From NCBI GenBank assembly GCA_900319695.1, contig ONPN01000001.1, positions 62,001 through 126,000 on the forward strand: a stretch of DNA of 64,000 nt. The letters are read 5' to 3'. Every line of letters begins with the position of its first letter. The first letter of the stretch is position 1. A program made the position numbers and the translations under genes. This stretch comes from an uncultured Eubacteriales bacterium. GTDB lineage: Bacteria; Bacillota; Clostridia; Oscillospirales; Oscillospiraceae. The notes beneath the pieces are model-generated. The model did no database searches, was not told the origin of the DNA, and was given only the letters and a program-made list of their open reading frames with translations. Of the stretch, positions 36,149-44,427 are shown in pieces.

Positions 36149-38580
36149 ATCCCCTTCCTTCTCGCTTTCAGCTCGTTCTTGTTCTCGTACATGTTGTGGT
36201 CGGCCCGCTCAAACACGGGGGCGACGCCGCCGTCGTTCTCGTACCGGGCCATGCCGCAGGCGATCACGACGCCGCCGACGTGCAGGGCCTCGCGGTTATG
36301 CTCGGCCACCTGGGCGACCAGCTCCTCAATGCGGGCGCAGTCGGCGCCCTGGGAGATGACCGCGAACTCGTCCCCGCCGATGCGGAAGACGGGGCTGTGA
36401 TCGAAAATGTCGCAGATGACCTTGCAGGCCGCGCGCAGCAGCTCGTCCCCCGCCTCGTGGCCCTGGCTGTCGTTGACCTTCTTGAGATCGTTCACGTCCA
36501 GGATCGTGACCGCGAAGGCCGGAGCGCGCTTTTCAGCGATCTGGATGTTCAGGCGATCCTCGGCCTCAAGGTAGGCGTGGCGGTTCTTGACGCCGGTCAG
36601 CGCGTCGGTACTGGCCTCCCTGCGCGCCTTGGCGAGAGTCATGACATACGCCTCCTCCTGGCGGACCTGGGCGTCGATGTCGTTGATGCCGACGACGAGG
36701 CGGCGGCCCTCCTTCTCCTCCACCATGGCGGCCTTGAGGGCCACATAGCGGGCCCCGCCGTGCAGGAGGACGCGGAAGCTCACGGTAAAGATGCCGCGGC
36801 GCTCGATCTCCGCGAGGATGTTCTCCCTCGAGAAGGTCGAGCGGAAGCGGTTGAGATCGTCCGGGTGGCAGTAGGCGCGGGCCATCTCCAGCGCGTCGCG
36901 GAAGAAGTCCTCGCCCTGCTCGGTCTGCCCAAAGTCCTGATAGCGTTCGGACGAGCTGAATTTCCGGTAGCGCCCGGTCTCCGGGTCGACCAGGTAGACG
37001 CCCAGATAGTCGCCGGCGAGGGCGCTGAGGCGGGTGTACGCGATGCGCTCCTCGCGCACGCGCTCGGCCTCGAGGCGCTGCCTCGCCTGCTCGTCCACGT
37101 CGGTCACGCCGATGACGATATAGCGCGCGTCGTCCTCCATGCGGGACACGCGCATACTGACATAGACGGGCTCCTCCTCCCCGATCAGGCGGTAGGTCAT
37201 CACAAAGGTCTTGTTCCGGTCTATCGCGTCCAGGAGGGTCTTGCGGTCCATCGCCCTGATAAAGGCGGGGCGGTCGTCGGCGTAGACGAACTGCTCGGCC
37301 TCGAGGGCGCAGGACTCGAAGAAGTGCCAGCCGCGCCGCTTCTCGCTGAGCGTGCCGCCCTCCTCCGTCTCGTATTCGATAAACTCCTCGCTGTCGACAT
37401 TGACGTAGTAGAGATCGCGGTAGCCGCGGGTCATGGACTGGGCGATGTGGGAGTACATGAGACCCGTGCTGCGGGCCTTCTCATAGGCCTCCTTCGTGGT
37501 GGCGTTCTCGCGCTGGATGCGCACCATGTCCGTCACGTCCTGGCTGATGCCCAGCAGGCACAGGCGCCCGCCGTCGTCGGTGTATTTGATGAGCGTGGTC
37601 TGCACCTGACGTTTGGCCCCGTCCACGTCGACATCCTCATAGAAAATATACGGCTCGTCCATGGACAGGGCGACGCGGTGATCCTCTTCAAAGTGCCGCG
37701 CCCTCTCGGCGTCGAAGAGCTCCGCGTCGGTCCAGCCGATCACGTCCTCGGGGCTCTGTCTGTTCGTGACGGCCGCGAAGGCCTTGTTGCAGGCGAGATA
37801 CACGCCGGTCTCGGCGTCCTTGGAGAAGGTCATGCCGGGCAGGTGGTCCAGCAGCGCCGTGATGGTCTCCTTGAGGGCGGCGTCCTTCTCGGCGGCCTCC
37901 AGCCCGTGCCTGAAAGCCTCCTTCTCCTCGTTCAAAACAAAGGTATGCAGCAGGCAGGTGCCGAGCATGTAGGCGATGGAGTACAGGGGCAGCAGCGGAT
38001 ACCGGAGCTGGGCGATCAGCAGCACGGCCATCAGCAGGCCGAAAATCGTCAGCGTGCGGTATTTGCCGCGTCTGGCCGCGTGACGCCGGAGCATCAGCGT
38101 GAAGGAGTAGACGGAGATCAGCAGGAGCAGGGCGATCTGGCAGGCCAGCATGATGTGGCGCAGCGGCAGGGCGCTGTAGACGCAGGCGCTGTCCACGGTG
38201 AACAGGACGGGCGTAAAGAGGTTTACCAGGGCGAGGACCGTGATGATCCCCGCGACGGCGCGCCCGGCCCAGACCAGAAGGGAGCCGAAGCCGCTCTGCT
38301 CCTCAAGGTAGACCACCGTGTACTCCACCCAGTACAGCACGCCGACGGCCATGGCGATGTAATAGACCGTCGTGTCGGCAAAGAGCAGGGCCGCCAGCTT
38401 CGCGCTCTCGATCACGCCCCAGAGTATGTCCGTGACGTAATAGGCCAGGACGGCGAACAGGAAACGCCTGTACACCTTCCAGGCGGGCTTTTCAAACGCG
38501 CCCTCCAGATTGCGTATCACATCCTGGTTTTCGATCAGCAGGATCAGCACCGCCAGCAGGCCGATCGCGGAGTAGTACAT
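36145..38580 (-). CDS. Membrane PAS / sensor-module / GGDEF diguanylate cyclase
   Basis: 811 residues. About seven membrane helices (1-215), PAS (235-355), two consecutive PAS-like sensor modules (375-500 and 515-640), then GGDEF (650-805) with TDALTGVKNRHAYLEAE, the metal aspartate in ILDVNDLKKVND and intact GGDEF at 735-739. The PAS and first module closely match those of the permease-kinase fusion (for example [20 protein letters not shown]). The stop codon overlaps the fusion gene's start by four bases, so the two are translated together and probably sense related cues. Confidence 0.92.
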   Translation of the reverse strand: MYYSAIGLLAVLILLIENQDVIRNLEGAFEKPAWKVYRRFLFAVLAYYVTDILWGVIESAKLAALLFADTTVYYIAMAVGVLYWVEYTVVYLEEQSGFGSLLVWAGRAVAGIITVLALVNLFTPVLFTVDSACVYSALPLRHIMLACQIALLLLISVYSFTLMLRRHAARRGKYRTLTIFGLLMAVLLIAQLRYPLLPLYSIAYMLGTCLLHTFVLNEEKEAFRHGLEAAEKDAALKETITALLDHLPGMTFSKDAETGVYLACNKAFAAVTNRQSPEDVIGWTDAELFDAERARHFEEDHRVALSMDEPYIFYEDVDVDGAKRQVQTTLIKYTDDGGRLCLLGISQDVTDMVRIQRENATTKEAYEKARSTGLMYSHIAQSMTRGYRDLYYVNVDSEEFIEYETEEGGTLSEKRRGWHFFESCALEAEQFVYADDRPAFIRAMDRKTLLDAIDRNKTFVMTYRLIGEEEPVYVSMRVSRMEDDARYIVIGVTDVDEQARQRLEAERVREERIAYTRLSALAGDYLGVYLVDPETGRYRKFSSSERYQDFGQTEQGEDFFRDALEMARAYCHPDDLNRFRSTFSRENILAEIERRGIFTVSFRVLLHGGARYVALKAAMVEEKEGRRLVVGINDIDAQVRQEEAYVMTLAKARREASTDALTGVKNRHAYLEAEDRLNIQIAEKRAPAFAVTILDVNDLKKVNDSQGHEAGDELLRAACKVICDIFDHSPVFRIGGDEFAVISQGADCARIEELVAQVAEHNREALHVGGVVIACGMARYENDGGVAPVFERADHNMYENKNELKARRKGI

Positions 38581-38813
38581 AGGCCGTTATCCTCTCTGTA
38601 GACAGCATGGGGCTTTCGCCGGTCTATCGCAAAAGCGTATGATTTCCCTATTTTGTTAATTATACCATATTGCTCCGAATATGGCTACCCCTGAGCCGAA
38701 AAAATCTGGAACTTTTTGCCTTGGCTTCCGGTTCCCCGACAGGCGTCCGAAGCGGCCGGGCGGGCGCGGATAACCATGCAGGGAGTCGTATAAAAAAAAG
38801 ACTGAGTCCACAC

Positions 38814-38842
38814 TTGATCTTTTGTAAGTGAGATGCTATAAT
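38814..38842 (+). promoter_or_regulatory. Promoter of the DUF6291-like gene
   Basis: TTGATC at 38814-38819 and TATAAT at 38837-38842, 17-base spacer, 40 bases before the start codon. The rest of 38581-38881 shows nothing clear. Confidence 0.7.
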
Positions 38843-38881
38843 AGGGCTATCTTAAATTTAAGAGATTCCGGAGGGCTGTAA

Positions 38882-39556
38882 ATGGCAAAGCAAAAAGAGA
38901 GGCCGGGCGTAATGCTGTACTTTGACGCGCTCAGGCCCGCGATCTCACGTCTTGATGAGGCCCAGTGCGGTGCGCTTCTGCGCTCAGTGCTGGACTACGC
39001 GCAGTACGGCGTGGTGCCGGAGCTCGACCCCATGACGGGTCTGGCCTTCGACATGCTGGTGCCGAAGATCGACCGCGACGCCGAACGCTATGAGGAGAGC
39101 CGGGAGCAGCGCCTGTATGCAACCTATTCGCGCGAGAAAAAGAAAAAAGGCGAACCGCCCCTGAGCTATGAAGAATGGCGCCTCATGCAGAACGCCGTCG
39201 AACAGGAGGGCAACGACCCGTCAAGGCCCGTTCACGAAAACAACGGGCCGTTGCATCCCGTTAACGAGATTGCAGTGTCGTATCCATCTACATCTACATC
39301 TACATCCCCATCTGCAACCGCAACCGCATCCGCAGCCCCATCCGCAGCCCCATCCGCAAATACATCCGCAGCGGGAGAGAGAGGGGGTTGCAAGGGGGAG
39401 GCGCGCACGCTCTACGAGGCATGGCTCAAGGCGATGGAGGCGAAGGACAACAAGAGCGCGCTGAATCTCAGCGACAGGCTCTTCGCCCTCGGCTACCACG
39501 CGGATATAGCGACAAGAGAGCTGAGGAAAAGGCCGACAAGAGTGGGCTATGCGTAG
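38882..39556 (+). CDS. DUF6291-like protein with a low-complexity linker
   Basis: 224 residues. The N-terminal 65 residues (VMLYFDALRPAISRLDEAQCGALLRSVLDYAQYG...LAFDMLVPKIDRDAERYEE) match the small helical DUF6291 pattern common in phage and plasmid replication-module proteins of Firmicutes. Residues about 135-165 are a Ser/Thr/Pro/Ala linker coded by a short-period repeat (ACATCT, CCGCAGCCCCAT units at 39285-39365). The C-terminal part (about 175-222) is helical and basic. No phage genes are adjacent, so it is an isolated remnant or an exapted gene. Confidence 0.6.
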   Translation: MAKQKERPGVMLYFDALRPAISRLDEAQCGALLRSVLDYAQYGVVPELDPMTGLAFDMLVPKIDRDAERYEESREQRLYATYSREKKKKGEPPLSYEEWRLMQNAVEQEGNDPSRPVHENNGPLHPVNEIAVSYPSTSTSTSPSATATASAAPSAAPSANTSAAGERGGCKGEARTLYEAWLKAMEAKDNKSALNLSDRLFALGYHADIATRELRKRPTRVGYA

Positions 39557-39574
39557 GGCTTTGCCCTCATCGGC

Positions 39575-39735
39575 CCGCGCCCTTGGCTCGCCCCCGCCGA
39601 AAGGCGAGGGGAGAGCTGTCAGCGCAGCTGACTGAGAGGGGCAAAGCGCAGTCGGTCAACGGCCCCCTCTCAGTCACGGCGCTTGCGTGAGACGCGCCGC
39701 GACAGCTCCCCCCAATGGGGGAGCCAAGAGGACGC
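39575..39735. repeat. Dispersed repeat with CTCCCC...GGGGAG ends
   Basis: Composite of inverted segments (TTGGCTCGCCCCCGCC / GGGGGAGCCAAGAGG ends; CTCAGTC and GACTGAGAGGGG inside; AGCTGTC and GACAGCTCCCC). The same theme returns at 44262-44402 and partly at 8645-8752, each in an intergenic gap. Typical of short non-autonomous repeats in this group. Confidence 0.65.
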
Positions 39736-39755
39736 GCGCCTGATGTGCCGATTAT

Positions 39756-39955
39756 GTCTGCCGCGTGACATACCAGATGTCAACCGAATGACATACCAGT
39801 TGACATACCGGATGTCTACCACATGACATACCAGATGACATACCGGATGACATACCAGATGTCTACCGGATGACATACCAGATGTCTACCACATGACATA
39901 CCAAATGTCTACCGCGTGACATACCAAACGCCCGGCAAATGACACACCGCCGGGC
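39756..39955. repeat. Degenerate tandem array of 12-nt and 11-nt units
   Basis: TGACATACCNNN occurs nine times and TGTC(T/A)ACCNNN five times in mixed order within about 180 bases, plus diverged units at both ends (TGTCTGCC, TGACACACC). Unit lengths follow the helical pitch, and TGACA/TGTC are near mirror complements. The array lies between convergent genes, after the 3' ends of both. No spacer diversity, so it is not CRISPR. Confidence 0.9.
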
Positions 39956-40006
39956 GGGCACAGAGGCCACCCGGCGGCGGAAATAACGGTCTATTGGAGA
40001 AGCGTA

Positions 40007-43000
40007 TCAGGTACACAGGCGCTCGGCCCGAGCGAAGACGGAGGCGACGCTCTCGCTGCCGTCGTAGAACGCCATGCCGCAGGACATGGCCGGGGCGCGT
40101 CTGTCGCGGTGCTCGGCCATCTCTTTGACCAGGCTGTGGATGTCCTCCAGATCGCGGCCCTGCACGATAACGGCGAACTGGTCGCCCGCCACGCGGAACA
40201 CGGGGCTGTGCTTGAAGACGTCGCAGATCATGGCGCAGGCGTCGCGGATGAGCTGATCGCCCGCCTCGCGGCCCTGGGTCTCGTTGACCCGGGCCAGGGC
40301 CCGCACACGGCAGAGGACGATGGCGTAGCGGATGTTCTGCCCCTCCTCGATCTGCCGGGAGAGTTGCTCGGACATGTTGTTGTAGGCGCTCTTCGTCTTG
40401 ACGCCGGTGAGGGCGTCGAGATTTGCCCGGCTGCGGGCGTTGGACAGCTTGCGCTCAAACTCCTGCTCGTGCCGGACCTGGGCGTCGATGTCGTTGACGC
40501 CGACGATGAGGAGCTTTCTCCCCTGCTCCTCCACCATGGCCGCCTTAAGGTTGACGTAGTGCGGCGTCCCGTCCAGAAGCAGGCGGTAGCGCAGGGCGAA
40601 AAAGCCGTGTCTTTCGATCTCGCCCATGAGGCGCTCCCGTGTCATCATCGTCCGCAGCTTCGGCAGATCCTCGGGATAGATGACGCGGGCGATCTCCTTC
40701 TGGGTCTCGGTGAAGAAATCGTCCCCCTCCGTCGGCACGCCGAGATTTGCGTAGCCGCTGCTGGCGCGGTATTCAATGTAGTGCCCGGTCTCGATATCGA
40801 CGGTGTACAGGGCGATAAAGTCCTGGGTCAGGGCGCTGACACGGGCGTAGACGGCCCTCTCCGCCTGGACGCGGGACGCCTCCTCCTTCCGGCGCATCTG
40901 CGCGTCCACATCCGTGACGCCGATGAGGATGTGGGAGACGGTGCCCGACACGCGCGCTGCCTTCATGCCGACGTAGACGGGCTTTCCGTCCATCAGCTGG
41001 CGGTAGGTCAGCTTGAACTGCCCCTCGCTGTCCAGGGCGCTGAGCACGTTCTCCTTGGTGAAGGCGGCGACGAAATCCTCCCGGTCGTCCGGATACAGCA
41101 CATGCATGGCGTCCTTGCGGGCGGCGGCGAAGAAGTCCTCCCCGTGCCGCTCCATCGTGAGGTTTTCCTGCGCGGCGTCTGGCCTGTACTCGATGAACTT
41201 CTCCGTCTCCAGATCCACATAGAAGAGATCCACATAGTCCGACGCCATGGCCCTGGCCATCTGGCTGTAGCTGGTACCGGCGTTCTCGTCCTCGCGGATG
41301 AGGGCGAGCACCGCCACCGCCACCGCCGCCGTGCCCGTGACGGGGTTGACGGCCACGCGCCGCACGAGGGAGTGGGCCACGCTGTCCCCGCCCACCTTCT
41401 CATCTATCACGCTGCGCACGCCGTCCCGGCCGCACTGTACCACCGCCTTGAGGAAGGCCGCGCCGGGTCTGCCCGTGAGATCGGTGCAGTCGATCTCCTC
41501 CGTGTCGTAGGTCACGCCCACGTTGCGCTCCAGAAAGTCGCGGTAGGAGCGGTTGCAGCGGCTGAAGCGCAGCCTCTCGCCGTTGACCTCCATGAGGCAC
41601 ATGGGCAGGGTGTTGAAGTACTGGGAGAGGGATTCGTCGTTTTCGTTGGCGAGGGCGGTGACGTCGTAGAGGTTGATGCGGCCGATGGCGGCGTAGTACT
41701 CCGCCTCCGCGGGGTTTTCGTACTCGAGGCCGGAGCCGCTTTCCATCTGGGACAGGATCCCCTCGAAGGGGATGGGCTTGCCGTAGTAGTAGCCCTGTAT
41801 CCTGGTGCAGCCGATCTCGCGCAGAAATTCGACCTGCGCCTCGGTCTCCACGCCCTCGCAGACGGTCTCCATGCCGAGGCCGATCGCCATGTTCATCAGC
41901 TCCGTCAGGATGATCTTGCTCTCGTCCCCCTCGTCGAAGCGCTGCATGAAGCCCATGTCGAACTTGATGAGGTCGAAGCGGATCTGCTGCAGGACGTTCA
42001 TGGAGGAATAGCCGCTGCCGAAGTCGTCCATCCACACGGGGAAGCCCAGCTCCCGGAAGCGGACGACCTGCTGCTTCATAAACTCGAAGTCGCCGCCTAT
42101 GACGCTCTCGGTGATCTCAACGGTGATCAGGCTGCGCGCGACGCCCGCGTCGTCCACGCGGCGGCGTATCTCCTCCACCACGTCGCAGCTCTCGAAGTCC
42201 ATGCGGGAGAGGTTGACCGACTGGGGCACCACATACTGCCCCGCCGCCTTCTGCCGCTTCATCTTCTCGAGCACCTGATCGAGCACGTAGAGGTCGAGCC
42301 TGTAAATGAGCTTGTTCTGCTCCAGGGCGGGGATGAAGTCCCCCGGGGAGAGGAAGCCCAGCTCGGGGTCGATCCAGCGGGCCAGGGCCTCCTCGTCGCA
42401 GACCTTGCCGTCGGCGGCGCGGATGATGGGCTGATAGTAGACCTTGACCCAGCCCTCCGCCAGGGCGCGGTCCAGGTTCTGGGTGATGTAGCGGTACAGC
42501 TCGCCCTGCTTGAGCATGGTGTCGTTATACCAGGTGACGCTGGAGCCGAGCTCGCCCTTTTTGAGCTCCGCGGCGAAGCGGGCGCGGTCGAGGGCGACGT
42601 TCACGTCCACCTCCTCCAGGGCGTTCGGGTAAGCGCCCACCCGGATGGGCAGGGGCTTGCCGTCCATGGCGGTCTCGCACTCGCGCAGGACGGCCTGGAT
42701 CTCCCCCACCGCGCGCTCCTCGTCCGTCACGGCCGCGAAGTGGTCGCCGCTGACGCGGCAGACGCGGTGGTCGCCGAACTGGCGCAGGAGGATACCGGCG
42801 AAGCCCGCGATCAGGCTGTCGCCCCGGTCGAAGCCGTACTGGCGGTTATAGCCGCTTAAGCCCACGACGTTGAAGTACAGCAGGACGGGCCTGCGCCCCT
42901 CGGCGAGCATGTCGTCCCGCTGCTTTCTGACCAGGTCGAAGAAGTGGCGCATGTTGGGCAGATCGGTCAGCCTGTCGTGGTAGAGCTGGTGGTTGAGGTC

Positions 43001-44206
43001 GTGGATGTATTTTCTGATCTGGTCGCGCATCCGCTTGAACGCGCCGGTCAGGGCGCCGATCTCGTTTTTGCCCTGATAGCTCAGCTCCACCTCGTAGTCG
43101 CCGTCGGCCAGACGGCGGGAGGCGTCAGTGAGATCACTGAGCGGAGAGGTGATGGCCCCGACGAGGAAGGAGACCACGGCGACAAACAGCAGCATGACCG
43201 CGGCCATGATCACCAGGATGGCGCGCACGAGTCTGATCCAGGGGGCGTTGATCTCTTTGGCGGGGGCGATGCACACGAGCTTGAGGCCGTTTGAGAGCGT
43301 GGAGAAGGACATCTGGCGTCTGTCGCCCCCGGCCGTGTACTGGATCAGCTCGTCCCCGCTGTCCTTTTCTTTGAACATGTCCGCGTGGACGCTCAGGCCC
43401 AGCTCGTCCAGCTCGCTGCCGATGGGGAGATCAGGGTGGTAGATGACCTGTCTGTCCTCGTCAAGCAGGCACACATAGCCCGTGTCGTACACGCGGATAT
43501 CCTCGACCTGGGCGATCAGCGTGTCGCAGGGGATGTCCATGCCCATCAGGCCGATGAGCATGCCGGACTTGTAGATCGGCACGAAATAGGAGCAGATCCA
43601 GGTATTGCGATCCTCCTCCCAGGTATAGGGCCCGATCCAGCACGGGCGGCCCCGGCCGACGGCCTTGTCGTACCAGGTGGCGCCCAGGGTCTCCGAGGGC
43701 TCCAGGTTTTCGACGTCCAGGGGCTTTTGCGCGATGAAGCCGGTCTTGCCGAGTTTCCGGTAGTAAAAGCCGCGCTCTGTCCCGCTGAGCTCGGGGCTGA
43801 GGCAGTAGAAATAAGCCGTCACGCCCTGGGTATAGTCCGCCACGCCCGAGAAATACTCCTGGATTTTGGCGCAGTAATCCCGCAGGTAGGCGTCCAGGGC
43901 CGCTTCCTGCGCCGGGGTCAGGGCGCTCTGCTCCCCCTCGGGGCGGATCGCGCCGCACTCCACGAGGAAAACGCTGTCCAGGTTCTCCACGGCGATGTTC
44001 GCGGCGATCTCGACGGACTGCTCGATGCTCTCAAAGTATTTTTCGAGAGACTTCTGCGTGTCGTCGTCGATCAGGTTCATCATGCCGACGGAGTTCCGGT
44101 CGGTCTCGCCCTGGATGATGGTGAAGCTGACCGCGAAGACCAGCAGGATGCTCGTCAGGATCGCGGCGACGGTGATGGCCGTGATCTGTGTGCGGATCGA
44201 ATGCAT
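40007..44206 (-). CDS. Cache-HAMP-GGDEF-EAL with sensor modules and a terminal GGDEF
   Basis: 1399 residues: helix 8-30, Cache-like extracellular domain (to about 320), helix 325-350, HAMP (350-400), GGDEF-like (405-560), EAL (565-825), a PAS-like region (845-970), two sensor modules (985-1105 and 1120-1245) and a final GGDEF-like domain. EAL is intact (EAL 606-608, VEITES, DDFGSGYS, EGVETE). Both cyclase sites are broken: SGDHF at 486-490 and AGDQF at 1340-1344, the second also lacking the metal aspartate (LCRVRAL). Predicted c-di-GMP phosphodiesterase with regulatory GGDEF domains. The C-terminus stops early within the last helix. Confidence 0.92.
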   Translation of the reverse strand: MHSIRTQITAITVAAILTSILLVFAVSFTIIQGETDRNSVGMMNLIDDDTQKSLEKYFESIEQSVEIAANIAVENLDSVFLVECGAIRPEGEQSALTPAQEAALDAYLRDYCAKIQEYFSGVADYTQGVTAYFYCLSPELSGTERGFYYRKLGKTGFIAQKPLDVENLEPSETLGATWYDKAVGRGRPCWIGPYTWEEDRNTWICSYFVPIYKSGMLIGLMGMDIPCDTLIAQVEDIRVYDTGYVCLLDEDRQVIYHPDLPIGSELDELGLSVHADMFKEKDSGDELIQYTAGGDRRQMSFSTLSNGLKLVCIAPAKEINAPWIRLVRAILVIMAAVMLLFVAVVSFLVGAITSPLSDLTDASRRLADGDYEVELSYQGKNEIGALTGAFKRMRDQIRKYIHDLNHQLYHDRLTDLPNMRHFFDLVRKQRDDMLAEGRRPVLLYFNVVGLSGYNRQYGFDRGDSLIAGFAGILLRQFGDHRVCRVSGDHFAAVTDEERAVGEIQAVLRECETAMDGKPLPIRVGAYPNALEEVDVNVALDRARFAAELKKGELGSSVTWYNDTMLKQGELYRYITQNLDRALAEGWVKVYYQPIIRAADGKVCDEEALARWIDPELGFLSPGDFIPALEQNKLIYRLDLYVLDQVLEKMKRQKAAGQYVVPQSVNLSRMDFESCDVVEEIRRRVDDAGVARSLITVEITESVIGGDFEFMKQQVVRFRELGFPVWMDDFGSGYSSMNVLQQIRFDLIKFDMGFMQRFDEGDESKIILTELMNMAIGLGMETVCEGVETEAQVEFLREIGCTRIQGYYYGKPIPFEGILSQMESGSGLEYENPAEAEYYAAIGRINLYDVTALANENDESLSQYFNTLPMCLMEVNGERLRFSRCNRSYRDFLERNVGVTYDTEEIDCTDLTGRPGAAFLKAVVQCGRDGVRSVIDEKVGGDSVAHSLVRRVAVNPVTGTAAVAVAVLALIREDENAGTSYSQMARAMASDYVDLFYVDLETEKFIEYRPDAAQENLTMERHGEDFFAAARKDAMHVLYPDDREDFVAAFTKENVLSALDSEGQFKLTYRQLMDGKPVYVGMKAARVSGTVSHILIGVTDVDAQMRRKEEASRVQAERAVYARVSALTQDFIALYTVDIETGHYIEYRASSGYANLGVPTEGDDFFTETQKEIARVIYPEDLPKLRTMMTRERLMGEIERHGFFALRYRLLLDGTPHYVNLKAAMVEEQGRKLLIVGVNDIDAQVRHEQEFERKLSNARSRANLDALTGVKTKSAYNNMSEQLSRQIEEGQNIRYAIVLCRVRALARVNETQGREAGDQLIRDACAMICDVFKHSPVFRVAGDQFAVIVQGRDLEDIHSLVKEMAEHRDRRAPAMSCGMAFYDGSESVASVFARAERLCT

Positions 44207-44261
44207 GTCTTTCCCCCTCTCGCCGGATAATCAGAAAAGCTCTTAACAGCGTATACATAGG

Positions 44262-44402
44262 ACGGCCCCGCCTCCCCTGCAAGGGGAGGTGGTTTTGGGC
44301 CGCTTGCGGTTCAAAACCGGAGGGGTCAGTCCCGCCCGCAGGCTAACCCCTCAGTCACCGGTGTGACCACCGGTGACAGCTCCCCTTTCAGGGGAGCCAT
44401 GT
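44262..44402. repeat. Dispersed repeat between the GGDEF-EAL and oligopeptide-binding genes
   Basis: Inverted parts GCCTCCCCTGCAAGGGGAGG, GGTTTTG/CAAAACC, CACCGGTGTGACCACCGGTG and GACAGCTCCCC...GGGGAGCC. It fills the gap and belongs with 39575-39735. Confidence 0.65.
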
Positions 44403-44427
44403 ATCTTTTTCCCGGAAAGTCGTACGT

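Noticed and set aside
32606..36400. A 1264-codon plus-strand frame opposite the permease-kinase fusion
   Set aside because: Same effect of codon bias; the minus strand carries intact kinase, receiver and transporter motifs, while the plus-strand product has none.
38882..39556. Prophage or plasmid island
   Set aside because: Apart from the DUF6291-like gene there are no integrase, structural, partition or lysis genes in the neighbourhood.
39756..39955. Possible CRISPR array
   Set aside because: Units are 11-12 bases without unique spacers, and no cas gene is present.
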